A DNA stretch of 64,000 bases from Turbatrix aceti (lineage: Eukaryota; Nematoda; Chromadorea; Rhabditida; Panagrolaimidae). Position numbers and translations under genes: made by a program. Of this stretch, positions 63,834 through 64,000 are shown piece after piece. Within the stretch, counting starts at the first letter, position 1; every line of letters begins with the position of its first letter. Location of the stretch: contig OZ017768.1 of assembly GCA_963969345.1 (NCBI GenBank), forward strand, positions 5,232,718-5,296,717, given 5' to 3'. A model generated the notes under the pieces. The model had not been told where the DNA came from. It saw nothing but the letters and a program-made list of their open reading frames with translations, and did no database searches.

Positions 63834-64000
63834 GAACATCCACTATTGTGGCAGCCACCGTAACGATTGTATCCTCCATAACCGCAGCCACCGTATCTTC
63901 CATAGCCACCGTATCCACCATAGCCACCGTATCCACATTGTCCACCGAATCCGCCGTATGGATACGGCGAGCCGTATCCCATTCCCATGATAGGCATTGG
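63834..64000 (-). CDS. Gly/Tyr-rich protein, C-terminal part (cut by window end)
   Basis: The open frame comes in from beyond the window and stops at 63834-63836. It encodes a run of YGG units with GYGGYGGYGGYG, several Cys (GQCGYGG, GGCGYGG, GGCHNSGCSVM) and an early PMPIMGMGYGSPYPYGG. Such short Gly/Tyr-rich secreted proteins in nematodes include YGGW-type neuropeptide-like, antimicrobial and cuticle proteins. Here the Cys content speaks against a simple peptide precursor. The N-terminus and signal peptide would be to the right of the window. Confidence 0.75.

Noticed and set aside
1..64000. CRISPR arrays, insertion sequences, prophage or bacterial transfer
   Set aside because: No regularly spaced repeats, transposase or integrase genes or bacterial-type operons are present; genes carry spliceosomal introns throughout.

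Overview
The window is nuclear DNA of a nematode, probably a chromadorean of uncertain genus. The evidence is nematode-specific families (three Srg/Srv-like serpentine receptors and a ground-like domain protein), compact genes with many short AT-rich introns ending in TTTCAG, GC-rich exons in an AT-rich background, and orthologues of well-known metazoan housekeeping genes. There are no bacterial or viral features. All gene models were built by hand from splice signals, reading phase and family conservation; every multi-exon total given was checked to be divisible by three. Exon edges may still be off by a base or two.

Left part (1-24 kb): a truncated charged protein (-), rpa-1 (-) divergent from TRAPPC1 (+), a membrane-anchored PABS/spermine-synthase-like methyltransferase (+), a phosphatase inhibitor-2 homologue with an unexpected membrane hairpin (+), a SETD3 actin-histidine methyltransferase (-), a Cys version of selenoprotein F (+), a GT31 glycosyltransferase (+), a long Gly/Pro-rich ground-like secreted protein (+), a Ly6/uPAR GPI-anchored protein (+) and two chemoreceptors (+).

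Middle (24-38 kb): dihydropyrimidine dehydrogenase (+) with a tRNA-Arg(ACG) antisense in its last intron, a GNAT acetyltransferase (-), an orphan Gly-rich exon with a PP1-type RVxF motif (+), a possible tiny basic protein (+), cytochrome b561 (+), a Lys-Glu-Pro repeat protein (-) and a third chemoreceptor (+).

Right part (38-64 kb): a long collybistin/Asef-type SH3-DH-PH RhoGEF (+) with kilobase introns, a small Gly-rich protein (+), glutamate carboxypeptidase II (+) convergent with a PLA2G6-type phospholipase (-), an angiomotin-like coiled-coil protein (-), and the end of a Gly/Tyr-rich protein (-).

Two dispersed non-autonomous repeat families occur. One is an AT-rich palindromic element with three copies. 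The other is rich in GTTCG/CGAAC and lies almost entirely inside introns. There is no operon or dedicated multi-gene system that I can defend. The most unusual single item is the membrane-tethered inhibitor-2 homologue.
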